DNA of 8,576 nucleotides from Bacteroidales bacterium (GTDB lineage: Bacteria > Bacteroidota > Bacteroidia > Bacteroidales > P3): NCBI GenBank assembly GCA_016296345.1, contig JAEDJL010000057.1, forward strand, positions 1 to 8,576, in the 5' to 3' direction. The notes under the pieces are model-generated. The model was not told where the DNA came from. It made no database searches and saw nothing but the letters and a program-made list of their open reading frames with translations. Each line of letters begins with the position of its first letter. Position 1 is the stretch's first letter. Positions 1 through 5,863 of the stretch are shown here, in pieces. The position numbers and the translations under genes are program-made.

Positions 1-84
1 AAAGGAGTGGCGATAATAAGGGTAGGAAATGAGAAAGTCTCGCTTTCCAAAAAGGTAGTTTTGTTGTAAAAAGCTCTTTTTTTG

Positions 85-765
85 CTAAACTTTCAGCCTT
101 GCCAGCTCTCGTTTTTGCAAGGGACTTATCCGCAAGCTCTCTTTTGCTTTTTGGATTGTCTTGTTGTGTGTCCAAGCGTTTAGTCTTCTGCTTTGCAAAA
201 TTGGAAGAGTGCTTTCGTATTGTTTTGCCAAAGCTGTGGCAAAATACCACGCCTGCATCATCATTATGTAGTACTCTTCGCTCTCGACAGAGGCAACAAG
301 GTCGAGATATTCGCTCTTGAAAGTGTCATCTTCCAAAAAATAACGCATCAACATTCCCATTCCGAAACGACAAACGTAAGTATGCCTTGAAGCAATCCAG
401 CGTTTTGCGTCTTCACATAGCAAAGGCAGATTGTGTTTGAAACATTTCGGACTGAGACAGTCGCAAGTTGCCCAGTTGTTTACAAAAGGCAGAAAAACAT
501 TCAGCCGCTTTATGCACTCATCATAGTCTTTTATCTGTTCGATAAGGAAAGCATGGAGGTTGTCTTCCTCAAAATATGTGTGCGGAAGGGCGTCCAAAAA
601 CTGCAAAGCCTCACAAGAGTTGTTTATTTGCTTTGCATACCGTCTCAATTTGGGAATACGAATGCCAATCACCCTGTCTTTTTCGACCGAAGGCATGAGC
701 TTTGAAGAGAACTCTCTGTATTCTCTGTCTCTCATTGCCAAAAGGTCATCTTGAATCGAAATCAT
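85..765 (-). CDS. AlkD-like DNA alkylation repair protein
   Basis: Probable DNA glycosylase of the HEAT-like-repeat DNA_alkylation family, which removes alkylated bases such as N3- or N7-alkylpurines. The frame stays open to an ATG at 822 (245 aa), but I start at the ATG at 765 (226 aa, MISIQDDLLAM...) because family members begin near here and the extra 19 residues look unlike them. A weak promoter-like TTAGTTTG sits just before the 822 ATG, which would also exclude it. Seen in the 245-aa numbering: VIGIRIPKLR (51-60), a family-typical N-terminal motif, and NNWATCD with W117 and D121, which probably match the Trp and Asp of the AlkD active site. R152 may be the DNA-contacting Arg; that assignment is inferred. 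The protein is all-helical by eye with no signal peptide, so cytoplasmic. It follows the ferritin gene on the same strand and may be cotranscribed with it. I found no convincing terminator in 1-84. Family call firm; substrate not determined. Confidence 0.85.
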   Translation of the reverse strand: MISIQDDLLAMRDREYREFSSKLMPSVEKDRVIGIRIPKLRRYAKQINNSCEALQFLDALPHTYFEEDNLHAFLIEQIKDYDECIKRLNVFLPFVNNWATCDCLSPKCFKHNLPLLCEDAKRWIASRHTYVCRFGMGMLMRYFLEDDTFKSEYLDLVASVESEEYYIMMMQAWYFATALAKQYESTLPILQSRRLNAWTHNKTIQKAKESLRISPLQKRELARLKV

Positions 766-842
766 AATCACAAAAAAAAGTTCCGGCTCATTGCCAATCG
801 ACAAGAACCGAAACCCATGCAAACTAAAACGAATTTCACTTT

Positions 843-1358
843 TTATTCTTCAGATGTTGCAATCGGAGTATAAACTCTTGCTGCAAGCTCTTTGTCAAGT
901 TGATATAGACCATAACCATTGTCGCCAATCAATTTCAAAGTGTCGATAATGGCTTTTGCATTTTCTTCTTCTTCAACTTGTTCGTCGATAAACCACTTCA
1001 ACATCGATTGAGTTGCGTAATCCTTCTCTTGTTCTGCCAAAGCGTAAAGGTTGTTTATCAAAGAAGTAACCTTTTCTTCGTGTTGTAGTGTTTGTTCAAA
1101 GGCATCCAACGGACTTTTCCACTCTGTATCGACTTTTTCGATTGGTTTCAATGTTACTTTTCCTCCTCTTGCAATCACATAATTGAACAATTTCATTGCG
1201 TGGTCTTGCTCTTCTTTGAATTGAATTGCGAACCAATTTGCCACTCCTGCCATTCCTTTGTCAGACATATCGGCAGACATCGAAAGATAAAGGTAAGCAG
1301 ACCAAAATTCTGCGTTGATTTGGGCGTTCAAAGCCTCTTCCAATTTCTTGTTTAACAT
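843..1358 (-). CDS. ftnA: Non-haem bacterial ferritin (FtnA type)
   Basis: Cytoplasmic iron-storage ferritin, expected to form a 24-subunit shell that oxidises Fe(II) and stores ferric mineral. The open frame reaches an ATG at 1421, but the start is taken at the ATG at 1358 (171 aa, MLNKKLEEALN...), because from here the numbering matches E. coli FtnA and the extra 21 residues look unrelated. All ferroxidase residues are present: E17, E50, H53, E94, E126, Q127 and E130. The NAEFWSAYLYLSM helix and the family-typical WFxxQxxEE region are intact, and no haem-binding Met of the bacterioferritin type is obvious. It diverges from folC across a 142-bp gap. A weak minus-strand -7-like element (AATGTTTG, 1419-1426) lies in the gap, without a clear -33 partner. 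I see no iron-regulator site I would vouch for. The AlkD-like gene follows about 77 bases downstream. Confidence 0.95.
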   Translation of the reverse strand: MLNKKLEEALNAQINAEFWSAYLYLSMSADMSDKGMAGVANWFAIQFKEEQDHAMKLFNYVIARGGKVTLKPIEKVDTEWKSPLDAFEQTLQHEEKVTSLINNLYALAEQEKDYATQSMLKWFIDEQVEEEENAKAIIDTLKLIGDNGYGLYQLDKELAARVYTPIATSEE

Positions 1359-1449
1359 AGCAATACTATATTTAATGATTAAACTTTTTCCAAATTTCTT
1401 GTTCTGATTGTGAAAAAACAAACATTTGCAACAATCAAAAGTTTAACGA

Positions 1450-1477
1450 ACAATTATCAATTAAATTGTACCTTTGC
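1450..1477 (+). promoter_or_regulatory. folC promoter (Bacteroidota -7 element) with upstream inverted repeat
   Basis: TACCTTTGC at 1469-1477 is a full match to the Bacteroidota -7 consensus TAnnTTTG, 24 bases before the folC ATG. The -33 element is degenerate: TTTA at 1442-1445 is the nearest candidate, 23 bases upstream. A 6-bp inverted repeat (ACAATT at 1450-1455, AATTGT at 1464-1469) fills the space between the two elements. Confidence 0.7.
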
Positions 1478-1500
1478 AAACAAAATAATTTGGAATTATC

Positions 1501-2790
1501 ATGACAACGTACAAAGAAACGATAGATTACCTTTTCGGATTTCTTCCGATGTTTCAGAGAGTGGGAGCGGCGGCTTATAAGGCTGACATTCACAATACGG
1601 TCGAATTGATGAGGGCATTGGGCAATCCCGAAAAGAAGTTTCGCAGCATTCATGTTGCAGGTACAAACGGCAAAGGCTCTTCTTCTCACATGATTGCTTC
1701 AATCCTCAGAGAGAAAGGCTTGAAAGTGGGCTTGCATACCTCGCCTCACCTCAAAGATTTCAGAGAAAGGATAAAGATAGACAACCAAATGTGCAGCGAA
1801 GAGTTCGTTGTCTCTTTCGTAAACAAGCATAAGGAACTCATAGAGCGCATTTCGCCTTCTTTTTTTGAGCTTGCGGTGGCAATGGCTTTTATATATTTTG
1901 CAGAAAACAAGGTAGATGTTGCGGTGATTGAGGTAGGAATGGGAGGAAGATTGGATTCTACCAACGTCATTGACCCTTTGGTGAGCCTGATAACCAACAT
2001 ATCGTTTGACCATACGCAGTTTTTGGGTAACACTTTGGAGCAAATCGCAAAAGAAAAAGCAGGAATAATCAAGCCACAAAGACCCGTTGTCATTTCTCAA
2101 ACCAACGAACATACTGCCAAAGTGTTTTCTCTTGTTGCCAAAGAGAACAATTCTCCTGTTGTGTTTGCAGACCAATATATGAAAGTGGCGAATGTGGTCG
2201 ATGTGCCTGAGGGTTTGCAGATGGATATTGTGCAAGACAAACCGAGGTTTGCTTCTCTTGTTTCTCCTCTTGCGGGCGATTATCAGACAAAAAACATTCT
2301 CGGAGTGATTGGAACGATAGATTGCCTCAATAAATATTACGATTTCAAAATAGATGACCCCGCAATCCGAAATGGAATAGAGAATTTGAATGAGAATTTT
2401 CCTTTGTGCGGAAGGTGGCAGAGGCTTTCTGACAAACCGCTTACGATTTGCGACACGGGACACAACGAAGACGGATTGCGATTTGTGATAAACCAGCTTG
2501 CAAAACAAAAATATAAGACTTTGAGGTTTGTTCTCGGCATGGTGAACGACAAAGACATAGACAAGGTGTTGGGAATGTTGGACAAGAATGCTCTGTATTA
2601 TCTTTGCAAGGCAGACATTCCGAGAGGATTGTCGGTCGATATACTTGCCGAAAAAGCCGAAAAGGCAGGATTGAACTTCAAAAAATGTGCTTCTGTCAAG
2701 CAAGCCTTGCAACAAGCACAAGCAGAAGCCGAAGAAAACGACCTTGTGTTTGTCGGAGGTTCTACATATACGGTTGCAGAAGTTGTTTAG
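1501..2790 (+). CDS. folC: Bifunctional folylpolyglutamate / dihydrofolate synthase
   Basis: Mur-ligase-like ATP-dependent enzyme that adds glutamate to folates, and often also to dihydropteroate to make dihydrofolate. Acts in the cytoplasm. The product is 429 aa, normal for FolC. Motifs in order: P-loop GTNGKGS at 54-60; HTSPHL at 79-84; EVGMGGRLDSTN at 144-155, the family signature; SFDHTQFLG at 168-176, with the metal-binding His; KEKAGIIK at 184-191, containing the lysine expected to be carbamylated; CDTGHNEDG near 328-336 in the C-terminal Rossmann-like domain; and GGSTYTVAEVV at the very end. No catalytic motif is missing. The ATG at 1501 is 24 bases after a consensus -7 box, which supports it. 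Whether it also has the dihydrofolate synthase step cannot be read from sequence; no separate folate gene lies nearby. Its 3' end faces the thiL operon across the palindrome array. Confidence 0.96.
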   Translation: MTTYKETIDYLFGFLPMFQRVGAAAYKADIHNTVELMRALGNPEKKFRSIHVAGTNGKGSSSHMIASILREKGLKVGLHTSPHLKDFRERIKIDNQMCSEEFVVSFVNKHKELIERISPSFFELAVAMAFIYFAENKVDVAVIEVGMGGRLDSTNVIDPLVSLITNISFDHTQFLGNTLEQIAKEKAGIIKPQRPVVISQTNEHTAKVFSLVAKENNSPVVFADQYMKVANVVDVPEGLQMDIVQDKPRFASLVSPLAGDYQTKNILGVIGTIDCLNKYYDFKIDDPAIRNGIENLNENFPLCGRWQRLSDKPLTICDTGHNEDGLRFVINQLAKQKYKTLRFVLGMVNDKDIDKVLGMLDKNALYYLCKADIPRGLSVDILAEKAEKAGLNFKKCASVKQALQQAQAEAEENDLVFVGGSTYTVAEVV

Positions 2791-2840
2791 CACATTTCAA
2801 AACACATCTTTCGGACAAAAAAATCAAAGTTTGAAAGCAA

Positions 2841-2996
2841 GATAACAGGATTATCAAAAAAAATTTGACTTGATAATCCAATTATCACGCCGTGATAATT
2901 CGATTATCATGGGAAGATAATACCATTATCACGCCAAGATAATACCATTATCTTGCGATGATAATCCGATTATCAAGCCAAAAAAATTTGATAATC
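2841..2996. repeat. Array of 15-bp palindromes GATAATnnnATTATC at 22-bp pitch
   Basis: Six palindromes with 6-bp arms (first one imperfect) and a 3-base centre occur at 2841-2855, 2872-2886, 2894-2908, 2916-2930, 2938-2952 and 2960-2974. A lone left half-site follows at 2990-2996. Copies 2 to 6 start exactly 22 bases apart; their 7-base spacers are ACGCCGT, ATGGGAA, ACGCCAA and TTGCGAT. AAAAAAATTTG occurs at 2857-2867, between copies 1 and 2, and again at 2980-2990, just after copy 6. The array begins 50 bases after the folC stop and ends before the divIC-side terminator, so it belongs to neither coding region. Arms can pair within a copy or between neighbours. Function unknown: operator cluster, iteron-like site, nucleoid or segregation protein site, or an RNA 3' end structure are all possible. 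Confidence 0.9.
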
Positions 2997-3039
2997 TTCA
3001 AATCGATTGAATAACAGGGGATTAAGGATAGGAAATCGC

Positions 3040-3078
3040 AAAAAGAAAACACCGCAAAATTACTTGTCGGTGTTCTCT
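3040..3078 (-). terminator. Rho-independent terminator of the thiL-HAD-divIC operon
   Basis: Read on the minus strand, AGAGAACACCG (3078-3068) pairs over 11 positions, one of them G-U, with CGGTGTTTTCT (3054-3044). The loop is 13 bases and four more T follow. The left arm lies inside the last codons of the divIC-like gene, and its stop codon is in the loop. Confidence 0.8.
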
Positions 3079-3383
3079 TTGTATTTAATGACAAAAATGT
3101 CTTCGTTTTCTCGTTTCATCATGTACTTTTCTCTGCCGAATTTCTCTGCTGCATCTATGTCTTTTTCGAGTTCCGAAAACCTTATGCTGTCAGTCTTGAT
3201 TTCGTTTTGCAAAAACTCTTTTTGTTGCTCCAATTCGTCCAACTGTTTTTGCAGCTTGAAGTAATACAATATATTATTTTTGGGACTGAAAAGGATAAGA
3301 CACACAAACACAACCAAGGTTATGAGATATTTGTTCTTCAAAACCTTGAACAATTTTGTTTCTTTGAATTGGGCAAAGGTCAT
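3060..3383 (-). CDS. Septum formation initiator family protein (DivIC/FtsB-like)
   Basis: Small bitopic cell-division protein, expected to work with FtsL- and FtsQ/DivIB-type partners in the divisome. The 107-residue product has the family's layout: a short basic cytoplasmic N-terminus (1-18); one membrane helix at about 19-34 (LITLVVFVCLILF); a coiled coil at about 38-75 rich in Leu, Glu, Gln and Lys; then the conserved tail AEKFGREKYMMKRENEDIFVI, matching the xAREKYxMKxxxEDxFVI pattern of this family. The start is the ATG at 3383, two bases after the stop of the HAD gene, so translation is probably coupled. Last gene of the thiL operon; its terminator overlaps its 3' end. FtsB and DivIC cannot be told apart at this level, so no symbol is given. 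Confidence 0.88.
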   Translation of the reverse strand: MTFAQFKETKLFKVLKNKYLITLVVFVCLILFSPKNNILYYFKLQKQLDELEQQKEFLQNEIKTDSIRFSELEKDIDAAEKFGREKYMMKRENEDIFVIKYKENTDK

Positions 3384-3385
3384 CT

Positions 3386-4006
3386 CTAAATGATTTTTTT
3401 GTCATACAAATCAATCAAAGTCTCTCCACCCGTGAGCCAATAGGTGTTCAAGCCGACTTTTTCTGCTCCTTCCAAGTGTTGTTTGCTGTCGTCAATGAAC
3501 AAAGTCTCTTCCGGCTTTATTCCTGCTTGCTTCAAAACGAACGAAAAGCTCTCGGGGTGAGGTTTGCGGTGGTGAATTTCGTTTGAAAAGAAAGCCTTGT
3601 CAAACACACAGTTGAACAAATCGAAGCCCAACTGCCTTTCAAACTCTTTTTTTAAGTACTCTATGTGCAGCACATTGGTGTTTGAAAACAAGAACAAGCG
3701 GTATTTCAACTTCAACAATCCCAAAAGCTGAATGACATCTTTGGGAATTTCCAAAATCATTGAGAACCATGCCTTGTCAATCTGCTCGTCTGTCAAATCT
3801 TTTTCCAACAATTTTCTCACTCCGTCTCTGAATTCGTCGGCACTGCACCTGCCTTCCTCAAACAAATCTATGATTTCGACCTGTTTTGCCTGACAATATA
3901 CCTTGTCGAAGTTCTCAATTCCGTACGATTTGAAAGTATCAATCACCTTTTGATAGCTGACATTGAGGATAACACCTCCCATGTCCAACAACAAATTCTT
4001 TATCAT
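3386..4006 (-). CDS. HAD-family hydrolase, YihX-like phosphatase
   Basis: Haloacid dehalogenase superfamily protein, subfamily I, probably a phosphatase acting on a small phosphorylated metabolite. Start set at the ATG at 4006 (206 aa); an in-frame GTG at 4012 would add two residues. Motifs (206-aa numbering): I is DMGGVI with nucleophile D8; II is FSNTN with S108; III is K148 in HHRKPHPESF; IV is FIDDS with D172 and D173. A helical cap lies between motifs I and II. The second motif-I aspartate, the general acid in typical HAD phosphatases, is Gly here, as in the DxGGV or DxGNV branch that includes YihX-type enzymes. The gene starts 9 bases after thiL and ends 2 bases before the divIC-like gene. 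Context does not reveal the substrate; a role linked to thiamine phosphates would be a guess from position only. Confidence 0.88.
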   Translation of the reverse strand: MIKNLLLDMGGVILNVSYQKVIDTFKSYGIENFDKVYCQAKQVEIIDLFEEGRCSADEFRDGVRKLLEKDLTDEQIDKAWFSMILEIPKDVIQLLGLLKLKYRLFLFSNTNVLHIEYLKKEFERQLGFDLFNCVFDKAFFSNEIHHRKPHPESFSFVLKQAGIKPEETLFIDDSKQHLEGAEKVGLNTYWLTGGETLIDLYDKKII

Positions 4007-4015
4007 AACCACTTC

Positions 4016-5053
4016 TTATTTATCTTTCCTGTAATGATTCCAACCCTGAGCCTTCAAAGCAATGGTAGTATTTTGAGGAGTTACTAAGTTGCAACCCAAA
4101 GACTTGTCTGTAATATGTCCGATAATGTGAATATTGGCTTCATCTTTGATTTTGTCATAGTCCTTTTGCGAAATGGTGAACAGCAACTCATAATCCTCAC
4201 CGCCGTTCAACGCACCCGTGTCAGCCAATATCTTAAATTCCTCATACACCTTTGAAGTCCGATAGTCGATAGGTAGTTTTTCCAAATATAACTCGCAACC
4301 CACGTCCGATTGTTTGCAGATATGCAACATTTCCGACGCCAATCCGTCCGATATATCAATCATCGACGTAGGCACAATGCCATTTTGTTCAAAGAAATCC
4401 ACAATTTTTTTGCCTGCTTCGGGCTTTAACTGCCTGCCTACCACATATTCGTAGTTTTTTAGTTCGGGTTGCATATCGGGATTGGCAAGCCATGCAGCTT
4501 TTTCCCTTTGCAACACCAACAAACCTGCATAAGCTCCTCCCAAATCGCCCGACACACACACCAAATCGTGAACCGAAGCCCCCTTTCTGTAAGCAATCTT
4601 GTCTTTTTCTGCCTCTCCGATGACGGTAATCGACAAAAACATACCCGAACAGCTGCTTGTGGTATCTCCTCCGACCAAATCCACACCATATTTTTCGCAA
4701 GCAAGGTGAATGCCCTCGTAAAGTTCTTCCAACGCCTCCACCGAATAACGATTGCTTACCGCCAAAGAGACAACAATTTGCTTGGGACGTGCGTTCATTG
4801 CATAAATATCCGAAAAATTAACCACGCAAGCCTTATATCCCAAGTGCTTTAAAGGAGTGTAAACCATGTCGAAATGCACCCCTTCTGCCAAAGCATCGGT
4901 CGAAACAACCACCATTTTATCACCATAAGACATACAAGCCGCATCATCTCCGACCGAAAGCAAAGTACTTTTGTTGATAATATCTCTGTGAGGATTAAGT
5001 CTTTCAATCAATCCAAACTCACCCAATTCTTCCAATTCAGTTCTTTCAGACAT
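4016..5053 (-). CDS. thiL: Thiamine-monophosphate kinase
   Basis: Phosphorylates thiamine monophosphate to thiamine diphosphate with ATP, the last step of the cofactor pathway; cytoplasmic. The frame is open to 5191, but the start is the ATG at 5053 (345 aa, MSERTELEELGEFGLI...). A consensus promoter -7 box lies at 5073-5080, inside the longer version, and the N-terminus from 5053 fits the family. Motifs: GDDAA at 35-39; STDALAEGVHFD at 51-62, the metal and substrate loop; NFSDIYAMNARP at 79-90; GGDTT at 128-132; then ISDGL and GGEDYEL in the second AIR-synthase-like domain. The length is slightly above the roughly 325 residues of E. coli ThiL. First gene of the operon with the HAD hydrolase and the DivIC-like gene. 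No TPP riboswitch can fit: the leader implied by the promoter is only about 13-20 bases. Confidence 0.95.
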   Translation of the reverse strand: MSERTELEELGEFGLIERLNPHRDIINKSTLLSVGDDAACMSYGDKMVVVSTDALAEGVHFDMVYTPLKHLGYKACVVNFSDIYAMNARPKQIVVSLAVSNRYSVEALEELYEGIHLACEKYGVDLVGGDTTSSCSGMFLSITVIGEAEKDKIAYRKGASVHDLVCVSGDLGGAYAGLLVLQREKAAWLANPDMQPELKNYEYVVGRQLKPEAGKKIVDFFEQNGIVPTSMIDISDGLASEMLHICKQSDVGCELYLEKLPIDYRTSKVYEEFKILADTGALNGGEDYELLFTISQKDYDKIKDEANIHIIGHITDKSLGCNLVTPQNTTIALKAQGWNHYRKDK

Positions 5054-5072
5054 AAGTAAAATATTTTCGTTG

Positions 5073-5080
5073 CAAAGGTA
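5073..5080 (-). promoter_or_regulatory. thiL operon promoter -7 box
   Basis: On the minus strand this reads TACCTTTG, followed by C, an exact match to the Bacteroidota TAnnTTTG consensus, 19 bases before the thiL ATG. I see no good TTTG at the usual 18-20 base distance upstream, so the -33 side is weak. Confidence 0.65.
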
Positions 5081-5197
5081 TTGAAAATTTTCAAAGATTT
5101 GGGAGCAACAGGGCAAAAGAATGAAGAAAACAAGGCACTTTTCGGTTGCAAAAAACGGCATTTTGAGACAAAATGCACTGAAAATAAACATTTTTTA

Positions 5198-5227
5198 TTT
5201 GCTACTCGGTTTTTTTTTGTACCTTTG
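5198..5227 (+). promoter_or_regulatory. Promoter for the HU/IHF gene
   Basis: TTTG at 5198-5201, an 18-base gap, then TACCTTTG at 5220-5227, followed by C: both elements of the Bacteroidota promoter at an accepted spacing. The implied start is near 5234, giving a leader of about 110 bases before the ATG at 5345. Confidence 0.8.
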
Positions 5228-5233
5228 CAACCC

Positions 5234-5344
5234 CTATCGCGAGGAATTGGCAGACTTGCAGAGCAAAAAAGCCACTTGATTTCTTGCAAAAGGGAGTAAG
5301 CAAATGTTGAGTTAATTATAATGCGTAAATAACGTTAGAAAGAG
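5234..5344 (+). other. Long 5' leader of the HU/IHF gene with a tRNA-Leu D-arm-like segment
   Basis: The leader is about 110 bases. At 5240-5260 it contains a segment (GCGA, then GGAATTGGCAGAC, then TTGC) resembling the D-arm of bacterial tRNA-Leu, with a 4-bp stem counting one G-U. No anticodon arm, T-arm or acceptor stem follows, so it is not a tRNA gene. Two tiny ATG-initiated frames (MLS, MRK) also occur here and carry no weight. Function unknown; chance similarity is possible. Confidence 0.35.
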
Positions 5345-5644
5345 ATGACAAAAGCAGAAATCGTTGCAGAAATTGCACAAAGAACAGGCATAGAAAAGAT
5401 GACGGTTCAAGAAACTGTCGAGACTTTTATGAGTGTTTTGAAAGATGCCTTGACAAAAAAAGAAGCCGAAAACGTCTATTTGAGAGGCTTCGGAAGTTTC
5501 ATAGTTAAGAAAAGAGCAGAGAAGACAGGTAGAAACATATCCAAAAACACCACTATCATCATACCTGCTCACTACATACCTTCTTTCAAACCTGCAAAGG
5601 TATTCATGGAGTCGGTAAAAAAGAATGTGAAACAAGTAAAATAA
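5345..5644 (+). CDS. HU/IHF-family DNA-binding protein
   Basis: Small nucleoid protein of the HU/IHF fold that dimerises and bends DNA. The product is 99 aa: helical N-terminus (MTKAEIVAEIAQRTGIEKMTVQETVETFMSVLKDAL), then the family signature VYLRGFGSFIVKKRAEKTGRN at about 44-64, a short beta-arm segment (ISKNTTIIIPAHYIPSF) and the C-terminal FKPAKVFMESVK helix. The usual intercalating Pro of the RNPxTG arm tip is replaced by Ile (RNISKNT); this variant is common in one Bacteroidota subgroup as I recall it. HU and IHF subunits cannot be separated by eye, so no symbol is given. Own promoter at 5198-5227, only a weak purine-rich tract before the ATG, and an 18-base gap to the small basic gene, so these two are probably cotranscribed. 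Confidence 0.93.
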   Translation: MTKAEIVAEIAQRTGIEKMTVQETVETFMSVLKDALTKKEAENVYLRGFGSFIVKKRAEKTGRNISKNTTIIIPAHYIPSFKPAKVFMESVKKNVKQVK

Positions 5645-5662
5645 CAATAAAAAATCAAGATT

Positions 5663-5752
5663 ATGCCAAGCGGAAAAAAGAGAAAAGGTCATAAGATGGC
5701 CACTCACAAACGTAAAAAACGTTTGAGAAAGAACAGACATAAGAAGAAATAA
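5663..5752 (+). CDS. 29-residue highly basic conserved small protein
   Basis: Short frame starting MPSGKKRKGHKMATHKRKKR and ending in Lys-Lys-Lys, then TAA. Eighteen of its 29 residues are Lys, Arg or His, and there is no acidic residue. From memory, near-identical peptides lie at the same place, between an HU-type gene and the RNase E/G gene, across Bacteroidota; that order is seen here. The HKM...HKRKKRLRKNRHKKK pattern resembles the AURKAIP1/COX24 motif found in mitochondrial and some bacterial small-subunit proteins, so a ribosome-associated or RNA-binding role is the best guess. It sits 18 bases after the HU stop and 33 bases before a strong terminator-like hairpin. A start further inside (Met12) is less likely since MPSGKKRK is the recalled N-terminus. 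Existence as a gene likely; function inferred. Confidence 0.75.
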   Translation: MPSGKKRKGHKMATHKRKKRLRKNRHKKK

Positions 5753-5784
5753 TTCTTCCGACAGACTTGGATGTCTGAAAGTAC

Positions 5785-5836
5785 TATTGCGAAACATTCA
5801 GGCAAAGTTTTTTGCAGGTGTTTCGCAATATTTTTT
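5785..5836 (+). terminator. Strong terminator or attenuator hairpin before the RNase E/G gene
   Basis: TATTGCGAAACA (5785-5796) pairs perfectly with TGTTTCGCAATA (5819-5830). The arms enclose a further short stem (GCAAA with TTTGC) and are followed by six T (5831-5836). It ends 27 bases before the rng start codon. A smaller hairpin (CAGAC / GTCTG) lies just upstream at 5762-5777. Confidence 0.85.
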
Positions 5837-5863
5837 GTTTAACCATCAAATACAAGGAATCAA

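Noticed and set aside
1359..1421. N-terminal extension of ferritin (21 residues)
   Set aside because: Starting at 1358 places every ferroxidase residue at the E. coli FtnA position; the extension looks like untranslated leader.
1699..2793. 364-aa minus-strand frame opposite folC
   Set aside because: Antisense shadow of folC; the product is rich in Cys, His and Arg and lacks any family motif.
2841..2996. CRISPR array
   Set aside because: The unit is 15 bp with 7-bp spacers, far too short for CRISPR spacers, and no cas genes are present.
2841..2996. DnaA-box cluster / oriC
   Set aside because: The sites share TTATC with the DnaA box, but the following bases (ACGC, ATGG, TTGC, AAGC) do not fit TTATNCACA, and no dnaA or dnaN is nearby.
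5054..5191. N-terminal extension of ThiL (46 residues)
   Set aside because: The extension contains the thiL promoter -7 box, and its residues do not resemble the family.
5225..5310. A complete tRNA-Leu gene
   Set aside because: Only the D-arm is recognisable; no anticodon stem-loop, TTCGAAT T-loop or matching acceptor strand is found in the next 90 bases.
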